Assembly: GCF_017976235.1 (NCBI RefSeq)
Contig: NZ_JACVHC010000004.1
Coordinates: 356,699-420,698, forward strand
Reading direction: 5' to 3'
Source: Pseudomonas anatoliensis
Lineage (GTDB): Bacteria; Pseudomonadota; Gammaproteobacteria; Pseudomonadales; Pseudomonadaceae
Length of the DNA: 64,000 nucleotides
Positions 18,659 through 26,927 of this stretch are shown piece by piece. Below the pieces are notes generated by a model. The model saw only the letters and a program-made list of their open reading frames with translations, was not told where the DNA came from and did not search any database. The position numbers and the translations under genes were made by a program. The stretch's first letter is position 1; each line of letters opens with the position of its first letter.

Positions 18659-18692
18659 GATCAAAAGATCGCAGCCTTCGGCAGCTCCTACA
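18659..18692 (+). repeat. Single REP unit (family A)
   Basis: One unpaired copy with core AAAAGATCGCAGCCTTCGG lies in the 100-base gap between the porin and tctC, inside the presumed operon. It could modulate relative expression, but no partner palindrome is present. Confidence 0.8.
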
Positions 18693-18726
18693 TAAAGCCT
18701 TACAACAAGAAACCGTGGAGAATCGA

Positions 18727-19704
18727 ATGAACCTGTCACTGCGTAAAGTTGCACTCGCCGCCAGTTGCGTGCTGTTCGCTGGCCAACTCATGGCCGAACC
18801 GAAGCGTCCGGAATGTATCGCTCCGGCGTCGCCCGGCGGCGGTTTCGACCTGACCTGCAAACTGGTGCAGAGCGCGCTGGTCAACGAAAAACTGCTGTCC
18901 AAACCGATGCGCGTGACCTACATGCCCGGCGGTGTTGGCGCGGTGGCTTACAACGCAGTGGTTGCGCAGCGGCCAGCCGATGCCGGCACGCTGGTGGCGT
19001 GGTCGAGCGGTTCGCTGCTGAACCTGGCGCAAGGCAAGTTCGGGCGCTTCGATGAGACCAACGTGCGCTGGCTCGCGGCAGTCGGCACCAGCTACGGTGC
19101 CATCGCGGTGAAAAGCGATTCGCCCTACAAGACCCTCGACGATCTCGTTCAGGCCTTGAAGAAAGATCCCGGCTCCGTGGTCATCGGTTCCGGCGGCACC
19201 GTCGGCAGCCAGGACTGGATGCAAACCGCACTGATCGCCAAGGCTGCCGGGATCAACCCGCGCGAACTGCGTTACGTCGCCCTCGAAGGTGGCGGCGAAA
19301 TCGCCACCGCGCTGCTCGGCGGCCACATTCAGGTCGGCAGTACCGATATCTCCGACTCCATGCCGCACATCCAGAGCGGTGACATGCGCCTGCTCGCCGT
19401 CTTCTCCGACAAGCGTCTCGACGAACCGGAAATGAAAGACATCCCGACCGCTCGCGAGCAGGGCTACGACATCGTCTGGCCGGTGGTTCGCGGCTTCTAC
19501 CTGGGGCCAAAAGTCAGCGATGAAGACTACGCCTGGTGGAAGGATTCGTTCGACAAGCTGCTGGCCTCCGATGAGTTCGCCAAGCTGCGCGATCAGCGTG
19601 AACTCTTCCCGTTCGCCATGACCGGCCCGGAACTGGATACCTACGTGAAGAAGCAGGTTGCGGACTACAAAGTGCTGGCCAAAGAGTTCGGCCTGATTCA
19701 GTGA
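18727..19704 (+). CDS. tctC: Tripartite tricarboxylate transporter substrate-binding protein
   Basis: The 325-residue protein has a signal peptide (MNLSLRKVALAASCVLFAG...LMAE) and a Bug/TctC-type fold with CIAPASPGGGFDLTC near the N-terminus. It captures citrate or other tricarboxylates in the periplasm and delivers them to TctAB. The start at 18727 is used because it opens the signal peptide and follows GGAG; the frame extends upstream through the REP. Order porin-tctC-tctB-tctA matches other Pseudomonas. Confidence 0.94.
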   Translation: MNLSLRKVALAASCVLFAGQLMAEPKRPECIAPASPGGGFDLTCKLVQSALVNEKLLSKPMRVTYMPGGVGAVAYNAVVAQRPADAGTLVAWSSGSLLNLAQGKFGRFDETNVRWLAAVGTSYGAIAVKSDSPYKTLDDLVQALKKDPGSVVIGSGGTVGSQDWMQTALIAKAAGINPRELRYVALEGGGEIATALLGGHIQVGSTDISDSMPHIQSGDMRLLAVFSDKRLDEPEMKDIPTAREQGYDIVWPVVRGFYLGPKVSDEDYAWWKDSFDKLLASDEFAKLRDQRELFPFAMTGPELDTYVKKQVADYKVLAKEFGLIQ

Positions 19705-19762
19705 TCGTCTCTGTCTAGCGGCTGCGGCCCCCGTTCGCGGGGCGGCGGCACAGGAGTTTCCC

Positions 19763-20221
19763 ATGCTCTTACAACGCATTTTCGCTTCGGTGCTTTTGCT
19801 GGCCTGTGTCGGCCTGGCACTGATGGCGTGGCCGTACCAAGCGGCTTTTTCCTACGAACCGGTGGGCCCACGCGCCTTCCCTCTGCTGATGCTCGGCCTG
19901 ATGGGTGCAGCGCTGTTGTACATGGTGTTCCGCCCGGCGCCGATCAAACACACTGAAGACGAGCCGCCACTGGATCGCCAGACGCTGACCAAGATCAGCA
20001 TCTGCGTCGTGCTGTTGCTGGTGTTCGCCGGCCTCTTCGAACCGCTGGGCTTCATTCTCAGCAGCATGCTGATCGGCATTCCGATGGCGCGTCTGTATGG
20101 CGGTCGCTGGATGCCGAGCGTCGTGGTGACCACCCTGATGGCCATCGGTCTTTACCTGCTGTTCGACCGTGTGATGGACGTTCCGCTGCCCCTCGGCCTG
20201 CTCGACGTTCTGGAGAACTGA
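19763..20221 (+). CDS. tctB: Tripartite tricarboxylate transporter small membrane subunit
   Basis: The 152-residue protein has four predicted membrane segments (for example IFASVLLLACVGLALMAWPY and ISICVVLLLVFAGLFEPLGF) and the family motif EPVGPRAFPLL. TctB is the small integral partner of TctA. The start follows GGAG at 19752. tctA begins one base after its stop codon. Confidence 0.92.
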   Translation: MLLQRIFASVLLLACVGLALMAWPYQAAFSYEPVGPRAFPLLMLGLMGAALLYMVFRPAPIKHTEDEPPLDRQTLTKISICVVLLLVFAGLFEPLGFILSSMLIGIPMARLYGGRWMPSVVVTTLMAIGLYLLFDRVMDVPLPLGLLDVLEN

Positions 20222-20222
20222 T

Positions 20223-21737
20223 ATGGATACTCTTGGCTATTTGGGTCAGGGTTTCGGCGTCGCGCTGAGCCCGTACAACCTGGTGACCGCGCTGTGCGGC
20301 ACGTTGATCGGTACCGTCGTCGGCCTGCTGCCGGGGCTGGGCCCAATCAACGGCGTGGCGCTGCTGATCCCGATCGCATTCGCCCTCGGCCTGCCGCCGG
20401 AATCGGCATTGATTCTGCTGGCGGCGGTGTATCTGGGCTGCGAATACGGCGGCCGGATCAGCTCGATCCTGCTGAACATTCCGGGCGAAGCCTCTACCGT
20501 AATGACCACGCTCGACGGCTACCCGATGGCGCGCAAAGGCATGGCCGGTGTGGCGCTGTCGTTGTCGGCGTGGAGTTCGTTCATAGGCGCCTTTATCGCC
20601 ACGTGCGGCATGGTGCTGTTCGCCCCGCTGCTGGCGAAATGGGCGATTGCCTTTGGCCCGGCGGAATACTTCGTGCTGATGGTGTTTGCGATTGTCTGTC
20701 TCGGCGGCATGGCGGGTGATCGACCACTGAAGACGTTTATTGCGGCGTTGATCGGTTTGTTCCTGTCGACGGTCGGCATCGACGCCAACAGCGGCGTGTA
20801 CCGCTTCACCGGCGACAACATTCACCTGACCGACGGGATTCAATTCGTCGTACTGGTGCTGGGCCTGTTCTCGATCAGCGAAATTCTGTTGCTGCTGGAG
20901 AAAACCCATCGCGGCCAGGAAGCGGTAAAAGCTACCGGCCGAATGATGTTCAACTTCAAGGAAGCAGCGTCGGTGTTCACCGTGAACATCCGTTGCGGCC
21001 TGCTCGGCTTCATCATGGGCGTGTTGCCGGGTGCCGGCGCGACGCTGGCCAGCGCCGTGGCCTACATGACCGAAAAACGCATCGCCGGTACCAGCGGCAA
21101 ATTCGGTCAGGGCGATGCCCGTGGCCTTGCAGCGCCGGAAACCGCCATCGGTGCTTCGGCCTGTGGCGCACTGGTGCCGATGTTGACGCTGGGCGTGCCG
21201 GGTTCGGGTACCACGGCGGTGATGATCGGCGCGCTGTCGCTGTACAACATCACTCCGGGCCCGCTGTTGTTCCAGCAACAACCCGACATCGTCTGGGGCC
21301 TGATCGCTTCGTTGTTCATCGCCAACATCATGCTGGTGATCCTCAACATTCCGATGATCCGCATCTTCACCCGCATCCTTGCCGTGCCGAATTGGGCACT
21401 GGTGCCGGTCATCGCGATCATCACCGGGATCGGCGTCTACGCGGTACACGCGACCACTTTCGATCTGTTCCTGATGGTCGGCATCGGCATCTTCGGTTAC
21501 ATCCTGCGCAAGCTCGACTTCCCGTTGTCGCCGGTTCTGCTGGGTTTCATCCTCGGTGGTCTGATGGAGCAGAACTTGCGTCGTGCACTGTCGATCTCCA
21601 ACGGCGCGCTGGAAATCCTCTGGTCGAGCCCGATCACCTTCGGTGTCTGGGTACTGACCGCGATCATGCTGCTGATGCCGCTGCTGCGCATCTGGCGCAA
21701 ACGTTCGGTCGCCCGGCGCGCAGTTGCCGATGTTTGA
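20223..21737 (+). CDS. tctA: Tripartite tricarboxylate transporter large permease
   Basis: The 504-residue protein has about 11-12 membrane segments and the TctA signatures GLLPGLGPINGVALLIP (residues 39-55) and GVLPGAGATLASAVAYM (near residue 265). It is the ion-coupled channel for tricarboxylates. It is translationally linked to tctB, and its stop is overlapped by the AbrB-like gene. Confidence 0.95.
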   Translation: MDTLGYLGQGFGVALSPYNLVTALCGTLIGTVVGLLPGLGPINGVALLIPIAFALGLPPESALILLAAVYLGCEYGGRISSILLNIPGEASTVMTTLDGYPMARKGMAGVALSLSAWSSFIGAFIATCGMVLFAPLLAKWAIAFGPAEYFVLMVFAIVCLGGMAGDRPLKTFIAALIGLFLSTVGIDANSGVYRFTGDNIHLTDGIQFVVLVLGLFSISEILLLLEKTHRGQEAVKATGRMMFNFKEAASVFTVNIRCGLLGFIMGVLPGAGATLASAVAYMTEKRIAGTSGKFGQGDARGLAAPETAIGASACGALVPMLTLGVPGSGTTAVMIGALSLYNITPGPLLFQQQPDIVWGLIASLFIANIMLVILNIPMIRIFTRILAVPNWALVPVIAIITGIGVYAVHATTFDLFLMVGIGIFGYILRKLDFPLSPVLLGFILGGLMEQNLRRALSISNGALEILWSSPITFGVWVLTAIMLLMPLLRIWRKRSVARRAVADV

Positions 21738-22764
21738 TCGGCTGTCGCTAAAATCCTGGTGGGGAACCCCGCTGGTCGGTCTGCTTGGCGGTTACCTCGC
21801 CAGCCAGATCGGCTGGCCGCTGCCATGGATGGTCGGCTCGTTGCTGGCGATCATCCTCGTGCGCTGCCTGACCCCGTGGCAACTGACGGAGATCCCTGGC
21901 GGGCGTAAATGCGGCCAGTGGATCGTCGGCATCGGCATTGGCCTGCACTTCACCCCGGTGGTGATGGAGCAGGTGCTGAGTCATTTCGGTTTGATCTTCT
22001 TCGGTGCGCTGGTCACCAGTTTGTCGGCGGTGGTTGGCGTGTGGTTGATGCGCCGCACCGGTGAGGATCGCGCCACGGCGTTTTTCTCCAGCATGCCCGG
22101 TGGCTCCGGGGAGATGGTCAACCTCGGCGCACGCAATGGCGCAATGCTCAGTCATGTTGCGGCGGGGCAAAGCTTGCGGGTGTTGGTGGTGGTTTTATGT
22201 GTGCCGGCCGCGTTCAAGTATTTGCTGGGCGACGGCACGCCGATTTCTCATGCCGGCAGCGTCGATTGGCGCTGGCTGGCCATTCTGTTTCCGGCGGGCG
22301 CCCTGCTCGCCTGGATCTGGCAGCGTCTGCGCCAACCCAATCCATGGCTGTTCGGGCCGTTGCTGGTGAGTGCGGCGGTGAGCATCGGTTGGGATCTGCA
22401 CATCGGCTTGCCCGATGGCGGCAGTCAGATTGGCCAGTGGTTGATCGGCAGCGGATTGGGTTGTCACTTCAATCGACAGTTTTTCAGGCGTGCGCCGTCA
22501 TTCATGGGCCGCACGTTGATCGGCACGGCACTGACCATGTTGATCGCGACCCTGGCGGCGTTGGGATTGAGCGCTTTAACGCATCTGGATCTGCGTTCGC
22601 TGACGTTAGGCATGATGCCCGGTGGTATCGCCGAAATGAGTTTGACGGCGGAAACCCTGCAACTGTCGGTGCCGCTGGTGACGGCGATGCAGGTGATGCG
22701 GCTGTTGTTTGTGCTGTTTCTGGCGGAGCCGTTGTTCAAGTACTGGAATCGTAATCCCGAGTAA
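21730..22764 (+). CDS. AbrB-family (ammonia monooxygenase-like) membrane protein
   Basis: The 344-residue protein consists of two repeated halves of membrane segments, each with a family-type Gly/Pro motif (FSSMPGGSGEMVNLG near residue 120 and GMMPGGIAEMSLTAE near residue 297). Family members are often annotated AbrB or 'putative ammonia monooxygenase' with no established biochemical role. The ATG at 21730 overlaps the tctA stop by 8 bases, so it is cotranslated with the transporter, suggesting an accessory or export role in the same pathway. That role is inference. Confidence 0.82.
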   Translation: MFDRLSLKSWWGTPLVGLLGGYLASQIGWPLPWMVGSLLAIILVRCLTPWQLTEIPGGRKCGQWIVGIGIGLHFTPVVMEQVLSHFGLIFFGALVTSLSAVVGVWLMRRTGEDRATAFFSSMPGGSGEMVNLGARNGAMLSHVAAGQSLRVLVVVLCVPAAFKYLLGDGTPISHAGSVDWRWLAILFPAGALLAWIWQRLRQPNPWLFGPLLVSAAVSIGWDLHIGLPDGGSQIGQWLIGSGLGCHFNRQFFRRAPSFMGRTLIGTALTMLIATLAALGLSALTHLDLRSLTLGMMPGGIAEMSLTAETLQLSVPLVTAMQVMRLLFVLFLAEPLFKYWNRNPE

Positions 22765-22778
22765 GACCGAGTTGCCCC

Positions 22779-22845
22779 CATCGCGAGCAGGCTCACTCCT
22801 ACAGGGGAACGCATTCCAACTGTAGGAGTGAGCCTGCTCGCGATG
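22779..22845. repeat. REPIN (family C)
   Basis: Inverted copies with core CATCGCGAGCAGGCTCACTC and its complement are separated by a short loop. The element lies between convergent genes (the AbrB-like gene and ung). Confidence 0.9.
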
Positions 22846-22849
22846 CTTT

Positions 22850-23542
22850 TCAAACCGGCGGCAACCGCCACTCAATCGGCGTCTCGCCATTCTGCTCAAG
22901 AAACTTGTTGGTCCGGCCGAAGTGCCCGCATCCCAGAAAGCCACGATAAGCCGACAGCGGCGACGGATGCACCGAAGTCAGCACCAGGTGTTTGGTCGCA
23001 TCGATCAGCTTCTGCTTGCTCTGCGCATGGGCGCCCCACAGCATGAACACCAGATGCGGTTGCCGCTCGCTGACCAGTTCGATGATCCGGTCAGTAAAAA
23101 ACTGCCAACCCTTGTCCTTGTGCGCATTGGCGTTGGCGCGCTCGACGGTCATGGTGGTGTTGAGCATCAACACGCCCTGATCCGCCCAGCTCTGCAAGTA
23201 ACCGTGGCTGGGGATGTCGATGTTCAGGTCGCGTTTCAACTCTTTATAGATGTTGACCAGCGACGGCGGCGCTGGCACGCCCGGTTGCACCGAGAAACAC
23301 AAGCCGTGGGCCTGGCCCGGGCCGTGGTAGGGGTCCTGGCCGAGGATCACCACCTTCACTTTGTCCAGCGGGGTGGAGTTCAGCGCATTGAAAATCAGCG
23401 GCCGTGGCGGATAGATTTCCTTGCCGGCCGCCTGCTCCTGCTGCAGAAAGTTGCGCAACTCTGCCATGTAAGGCTGGTCGAATTCAGCACGCAGTGCCTC
23501 CTTCCAGCTCGGTTCGAGTTTGATACGGTCGTCAGCAGTCAT
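22850..23542 (-). CDS. ung: Uracil-DNA glycosylase
   Basis: The 230-residue family 1 enzyme has the catalytic [18 protein letters not shown] (Asp near residue 68) and the [17 protein letters not shown] loop. It removes uracil from DNA at the start of base-excision repair. The start at 23542 ([13 protein letters not shown]) is favoured; an ATG two codons upstream at 23548 is equally placed and cannot be excluded. Confidence 0.96.
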   Translation of the reverse strand: MTADDRIKLEPSWKEALRAEFDQPYMAELRNFLQQEQAAGKEIYPPRPLIFNALNSTPLDKVKVVILGQDPYHGPGQAHGLCFSVQPGVPAPPSLVNIYKELKRDLNIDIPSHGYLQSWADQGVLMLNTTMTVERANANAHKDKGWQFFTDRIIELVSERQPHLVFMLWGAHAQSKQKLIDATKHLVLTSVHPSPLSAYRGFLGCGHFGRTNKFLEQNGETPIEWRLPPV

Positions 23543-23674
23543 GGTCATACCCGGCAAAAACAATGGGGCGAACCCTAGGAAAGCCGGCCACGCTTGTCAA
23601 TTGATCTGATGCAGATCCGGCACTTTCCCACGCAGCGATCATACTGATCGTTCAAATTTCCGATCGAGGTCACG

Positions 23675-24787
23675 ATGAATCTGCACTTCGAAGAACTCTG
23701 CGGCACCAACGGCGCCCGCATCGGTATCGCCAGCCTGGATGCTGAAAAATCGCTCAACGCGCTGTCCCTGCCGATGATCAACGCCCTTAGCGACAAGCTG
23801 GACGCCTGGGCCAAGGATCCGCAAATCGTCTGCGTGCTGTTGCGCGGCAACGGCACCAAAGCCTTTTGCGCTGGCGGTGAAGTGCGCAGCCTGGTGGAAG
23901 CCTGTCGCGCACATCCCGGCGAAGTCCCGCCGCTGGCAGCACAGTTTTTTGCGGCCGAATACCGCTTGGACTACAGCCTGCACACCTATCCGAAACCACT
24001 GATCTGCTGGGGCCACGGTTATGTGCTGGGTGGCGGCATGGGTCTATTGCAAGGCGCCAGTACGCGGATCGTCACGCCGAGCAGCCGTCTGGCGATGCCG
24101 GAAATCAGCATTGGGCTGTATCCGGATGTCGGCGCCAGTTGGTTTCTGGCGCGGTTGCCGGGCAAGCTCGGTCTGTTCCTCGGATTGACCGGCGCGCACA
24201 TGAATGGCCGTGACGCGATCGACCTCGATCTGGCCGACCGCTTTCTGCTCGACGAGCAACAACCGGAGCTGATTGAAGGCCTGCTGCAACTCAACTGGCA
24301 GGAACAGACCGACATGCAACTCAACAGCTTGCTCAAGGCCTTGCAGCAGGAAGCCGTAGAGCAGATGCCTGAGGCGCAGTGGCTGCCGCGTCGTCGGCAG
24401 ATCGACGAACTGCTCGATGTCAGCGACGTCACCTGCGCCTGGAAAGCCATCAGCCTGCAACGCGACAGCAGCGACCCGCTCATCGCCCGCGCGGCAAAAA
24501 CCCTCAGCGAAGGCTCGCCGCTGACCGCCCATCTGGTCTGGCAACAGATCATCCGCGCGCGGCACATGTCGCTGGCCGAAGTCTTTCAGATGGAATACAC
24601 CCTGAGCCTCAATTGCTGCCGACATCCGGAGTTCAGCGAAGGGGTTCGGGCGCGGTTGATCGACAAGGATCAAAAGCCGCACTGGCATTGGCCGGACATC
24701 AGCAGCGTGCCGGATGCAGTGGTTGAGGCGCATTTTCATAAAGCGTGGGAGGGGCGGCATCCGTTGGCGGATCTGACGGCTTACTGA
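23675..24787 (+). CDS. Enoyl-CoA hydratase/isomerase family protein, likely 3-hydroxyisobutyryl-CoA hydrolase
   Basis: The 370-residue crotonase-fold protein has the oxyanion-hole segments FCAGGEVRSL (near residue 66) and GHGYVLGGGMGLLQGAS (near residue 112), plus the PEISIGLYPDVGASWFL segment shared with HIBYL-CoA hydrolases, and a long C-terminal extension of that subgroup. HIBYL-CoA hydrolase acts in valine degradation. The gene stands alone and ends at a strong terminator, so the substrate is not confirmed by context. Confidence 0.82.
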   Translation: MNLHFEELCGTNGARIGIASLDAEKSLNALSLPMINALSDKLDAWAKDPQIVCVLLRGNGTKAFCAGGEVRSLVEACRAHPGEVPPLAAQFFAAEYRLDYSLHTYPKPLICWGHGYVLGGGMGLLQGASTRIVTPSSRLAMPEISIGLYPDVGASWFLARLPGKLGLFLGLTGAHMNGRDAIDLDLADRFLLDEQQPELIEGLLQLNWQEQTDMQLNSLLKALQQEAVEQMPEAQWLPRRRQIDELLDVSDVTCAWKAISLQRDSSDPLIARAAKTLSEGSPLTAHLVWQQIIRARHMSLAEVFQMEYTLSLNCCRHPEFSEGVRARLIDKDQKPHWHWPDISSVPDAVVEAHFHKAWEGRHPLADLTAY

Positions 24788-24802
24788 CTGAATCGCAGGC
24801 AC

Positions 24803-24835
24803 AAAAAAGCGGCGCATCATGCGCCGCTTTTATTT
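24803..24835. terminator. Bidirectional rho-independent terminator
   Basis: AAAAAAGCGGCGCAT/ATGCGCCGCTTTTAT is a perfect GC-rich stem with A and T runs. It separates the convergent hydrolase and lipoprotein genes. Confidence 0.93.
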
Positions 24836-24844
24836 ACGGTTCAG

Positions 24845-25258
24845 TTACCAGCGATTGCCACGTCCGTTGTGGTCGCCGCGACCGCTATGGCGGTCGTAAT
24901 TGCCGCGTCCGCTGTGGCGATCATAGTTGCCGCGACCGCGGTGGTCGTTGTCCCAACCGCCGCGACGGTGGCCTTCCCAGCGACCCCGATCATTACCGTG
25001 CCAGCGACGGCTCTCGTAGTACCGCGGCGACGGTTGATAGTAGCGCGGCGCCGACTGGTAATAACGCGGTTGCTGATAGTAACGCGGCGCTGGCTGGTAA
25101 TAGCGCGGAGCCGAGTAGTACGTGCCGCCAGTGTTGTAGTACGCCGGTGCGGGTGATGTGTAAACCTCAGACCTGTAATAAGTGTCCGCGTACGAATACG
25201 GGGCACAACCGGTGACGGAAAACATCAACGCAGCAAGCAGAAGAATTCGTCGATACAT
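24845..25258 (-). CDS. Tyr/Arg-rich repeat lipoprotein of unknown function
   Basis: The 137-residue protein has a lipoprotein signal (MYRRILLLAALMFSVTGC, with Cys as lipid anchor). It is followed by about five degenerate YYQ/SAPRYYQ-type repeats (residues 45-80) and then an Arg/Gly/His-rich tail with two exact RGNYDRHSG copies and related units. No catalytic domain is visible. The start at 25258 follows AGGAGG. The low-complexity, aromatic and basic composition suggests a surface or matrix-binding protein, but no function is assigned. Confidence 0.75.
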   Translation of the reverse strand: MYRRILLLAALMFSVTGCAPYSYADTYYRSEVYTSPAPAYYNTGGTYYSAPRYYQPAPRYYQQPRYYQSAPRYYQPSPRYYESRRWHGNDRGRWEGHRRGGWDNDHRGRGNYDRHSGRGNYDRHSGRGDHNGRGNRW

Positions 25259-25591
25259 GGCGGCCTCCTGGACCGCGGGTAGCCACACCAGCGACGCTGG
25301 CAGGCGTCAGTCTTTTATTCGGTGACTGACGAAAGATCAGACACCGATTTCCGAATCTGGTGCGATTCTGCAACAAGTTGAAACAAGTGATTTATTAAAC
25401 CTTGTTCACTCGCAGAACGCGGTCATTCATCTGCTGATTAATGGTGGTCTGCGTGATATCCGCCGCCGTGATAAGCCATATCCTGGCCAACTTCAGATCA
25501 GCGGCGTGAACGCTGCATCACGGTGCAGCCGCGCACCAACACAACGCACCTTGCTGATACCTGCGCATAGCCTTTCAACGTCATAGCCGCG
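25259..25591. other. Intergenic region upstream of the guanidine operon promoters
   Basis: No gene is seen here. An imperfect dyad (GCTGCA at 25512-25517, TGCAGC at 25524-25529) resembles half of an enhancer site for NtrC but has the wrong spacing for a confident call. Confidence 0.4.
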
Positions 25592-25606
25592 TGGCAGAGC
25601 GCTTGC
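25592..25606 (+). promoter_or_regulatory. Sigma-54 (RpoN) type promoter, upstream copy
   Basis: TGGCAGAGCGCTTGC matches TGGCA-N6-TTGC, with GG (25593-25594) and GC (25605-25606) 10 bases apart as required for -24/-12 elements. It lies about 76 bases before the riboswitch. A nitrogen-controlled (NtrC) promoter suits a guanidine nitrogen-assimilation operon; usage is inferred. Confidence 0.6.
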
Positions 25607-25612
25607 GCCGAC

Positions 25613-25629
25613 TTGGCACGCCTCTCGCT
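25613..25629 (+). promoter_or_regulatory. Sigma-54 (RpoN) type promoter, downstream copy
   Basis: TTGGCACGCCTCTCGCT matches the consensus with a perfect TTGGCACG -24 block and GC (25627-25628) at the right spacing; its -12 block is TCGC rather than TTGC. It overlaps the likely start region of the upstream candidate. Confidence 0.6.
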
Positions 25630-25681
25630 ATAGAAAACCCGTGCAGGAGTCATCACAGGTTCGCGGCACCACAATTTGCAA

Positions 25682-25784
25682 TGGCTGACTAGGGTTCCGG
25701 CTCGCAATCGCGAGTGACTGGTCCGAGAGTTGGCGACCTCCAGTTGAGGTTACACGGCGGGACAAAAGCCCGGGAGACAAGCCA
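25682..25784 (+). ncRNA. Guanidine-I riboswitch (ykkC/yxkD leader) aptamer
   Basis: The conserved blocks of the class are all present in order: ACTAGGGTTCCG (25688-25699), a CTCGC/GCGAG hairpin, ACTGGTCCGAGAG (25717-25729), ACACGGCGGGACAAAAGCC (25752-25770) and CCGGGAGA (25770-25777). Closing P1 pairs TGGCT (25682-25686) with AGCCA (25780-25784). It senses guanidine and turns on the downstream transporter and degradation genes, whose content independently fits guanidine. Confidence 0.95.
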
Positions 25785-25824
25785 CCGTTCGCGGTGCCGC
25801 GTTGCCTTCCTGTCCGCCCTTTTT
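25756..25824 (+). terminator. Candidate expression-platform terminator of the guanidine-I riboswitch
   Basis: GGCGGGACA (25756-25764), a conserved part of the aptamer, can pair imperfectly with TGTCCGCC (25811-25818), which is followed by CTTTTTC. Formation would be mutually exclusive with the ligand-bound aptamer, giving guanidine-dependent antitermination. The pairing was read by eye. Confidence 0.55.
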
Positions 25825-25841
25825 CAACTGGAGAATCCGCT

Positions 25842-26909
25842 ATGTCCCGACTACGTTTCCCCGCCCTGCTCGCTGCCGCGTTCGCCGCGCTGCTCAGCAC
25901 CCAATCCTTTGCCGCGCAGAAAGACCACTTCAGTGTCTGCTGGACGATCTATGCCGGCTGGATGCCGTGGGAATACGCCGGCAGCCAGGGCATCGTCGAC
26001 AAATGGGCGAAGAAGTACGGGATCAAGATCGACGTTGTGCAACTCAACGACTATGTCGAATCGATCAACCAGTACACCGCTGGCCAGTTTGACGGCTGCA
26101 CCATGACCAACATGGATGCGCTGACCATTCCAGCGGCGGGTGGCGTCGACAGCACCGCGCTGATCGTCAGCGATTTCTCCAACGGCAACGACGGCATCGT
26201 CCTCAAGGGCGACGGCAAGAAGGTTGCCGACCTCAAGGGCATGGACGTCAATCTGGTCGAACTCTCGGTGTCGCACTACCTGCTGGCACGGGCGCTGGAC
26301 TCGGTCGACTTGAGCGAGAAAGACTTGAAAGTGGTCAACACCTCCGATGCCGACATCTCCGCCGCCTTCAATACCGATCAGGTCAACGCGGTGACCACCT
26401 GGAACCCGATGCTCTCGGACATCAAGGCCAAACCCGGCGTCACCGAGGTGTTCAACTCCAGCCAGATTCCCGGCGAGATCATGGACATGATGGTGGTCAA
26501 CAGCGCCACCCTCAAAGACAACCCGGCGCTGGGCAAAGCACTGACCGGCGCCTGGTTCGAAGTCGTCGAATTGATGAACGCGAAAAACGCCGCGAGCAAC
26601 GCTGCGCTGGAACACATGGCCAAGGCATCGGGCACCGACCTGGCCGGCTTCCAGGCGCAACTGGCCACGACCAAACTGTTCGCCACACCGAGTGAAGCGC
26701 TGAGCTTCGCCACCAGCAAGCAACTACCGGAAACCATGCGCAAAGTCGCCGAGTTCTCGTTCCAGCACGGTTTGCTCGGTGAAGGTGCCAAAGACACCAG
26801 TGCGGTGGGCATGGCCTTCGCCAACGGCGTGACCAGCGGCGACACCGGCAACCTCAAGCTGCGTTTCGATCCGACCTACGTGCAGATGGCCGCCGACGCC
26901 AAGCTGTAA
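25842..26909 (+). CDS. ABC transporter substrate-binding protein, NitT/TauT type, guanidine-operon associated
   Basis: The 355-residue periplasmic protein has a signal peptide (MSRLRFPALLAAAFAALLS...SFAAQ) and an SsuA/NMT1-like fold, with CWTIYAGWMPWEYAG near residue 34. It is the first gene behind the guanidine-I riboswitch. Family members bind small organic nitrogen or sulfur compounds, and the context points to guanidine or a close derivative. The start at 25842 follows GGAG; a 16-codon extension lies in riboswitch sequence. Confidence 0.85.
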   Translation: MSRLRFPALLAAAFAALLSTQSFAAQKDHFSVCWTIYAGWMPWEYAGSQGIVDKWAKKYGIKIDVVQLNDYVESINQYTAGQFDGCTMTNMDALTIPAAGGVDSTALIVSDFSNGNDGIVLKGDGKKVADLKGMDVNLVELSVSHYLLARALDSVDLSEKDLKVVNTSDADISAAFNTDQVNAVTTWNPMLSDIKAKPGVTEVFNSSQIPGEIMDMMVVNSATLKDNPALGKALTGAWFEVVELMNAKNAASNAALEHMAKASGTDLAGFQAQLATTKLFATPSEALSFATSKQLPETMRKVAEFSFQHGLLGEGAKDTSAVGMAFANGVTSGDTGNLKLRFDPTYVQMAADAKL

Positions 26910-26927
26910 GCCACGGAGGATTTGGCC

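Noticed and set aside
17274..18902. Minus-strand open frame of 542 codons opposite the porin
   Set aside because: It is a shadow of the OprD-family gene with no motif or start signal.
25512..25529. NtrC enhancer site upstream of the guanidine operon
   Set aside because: The dyad GCTGCA/TGCAGC has the wrong length and lacks the expected GCAC-N-GTGC order. It is kept only as a possibility.
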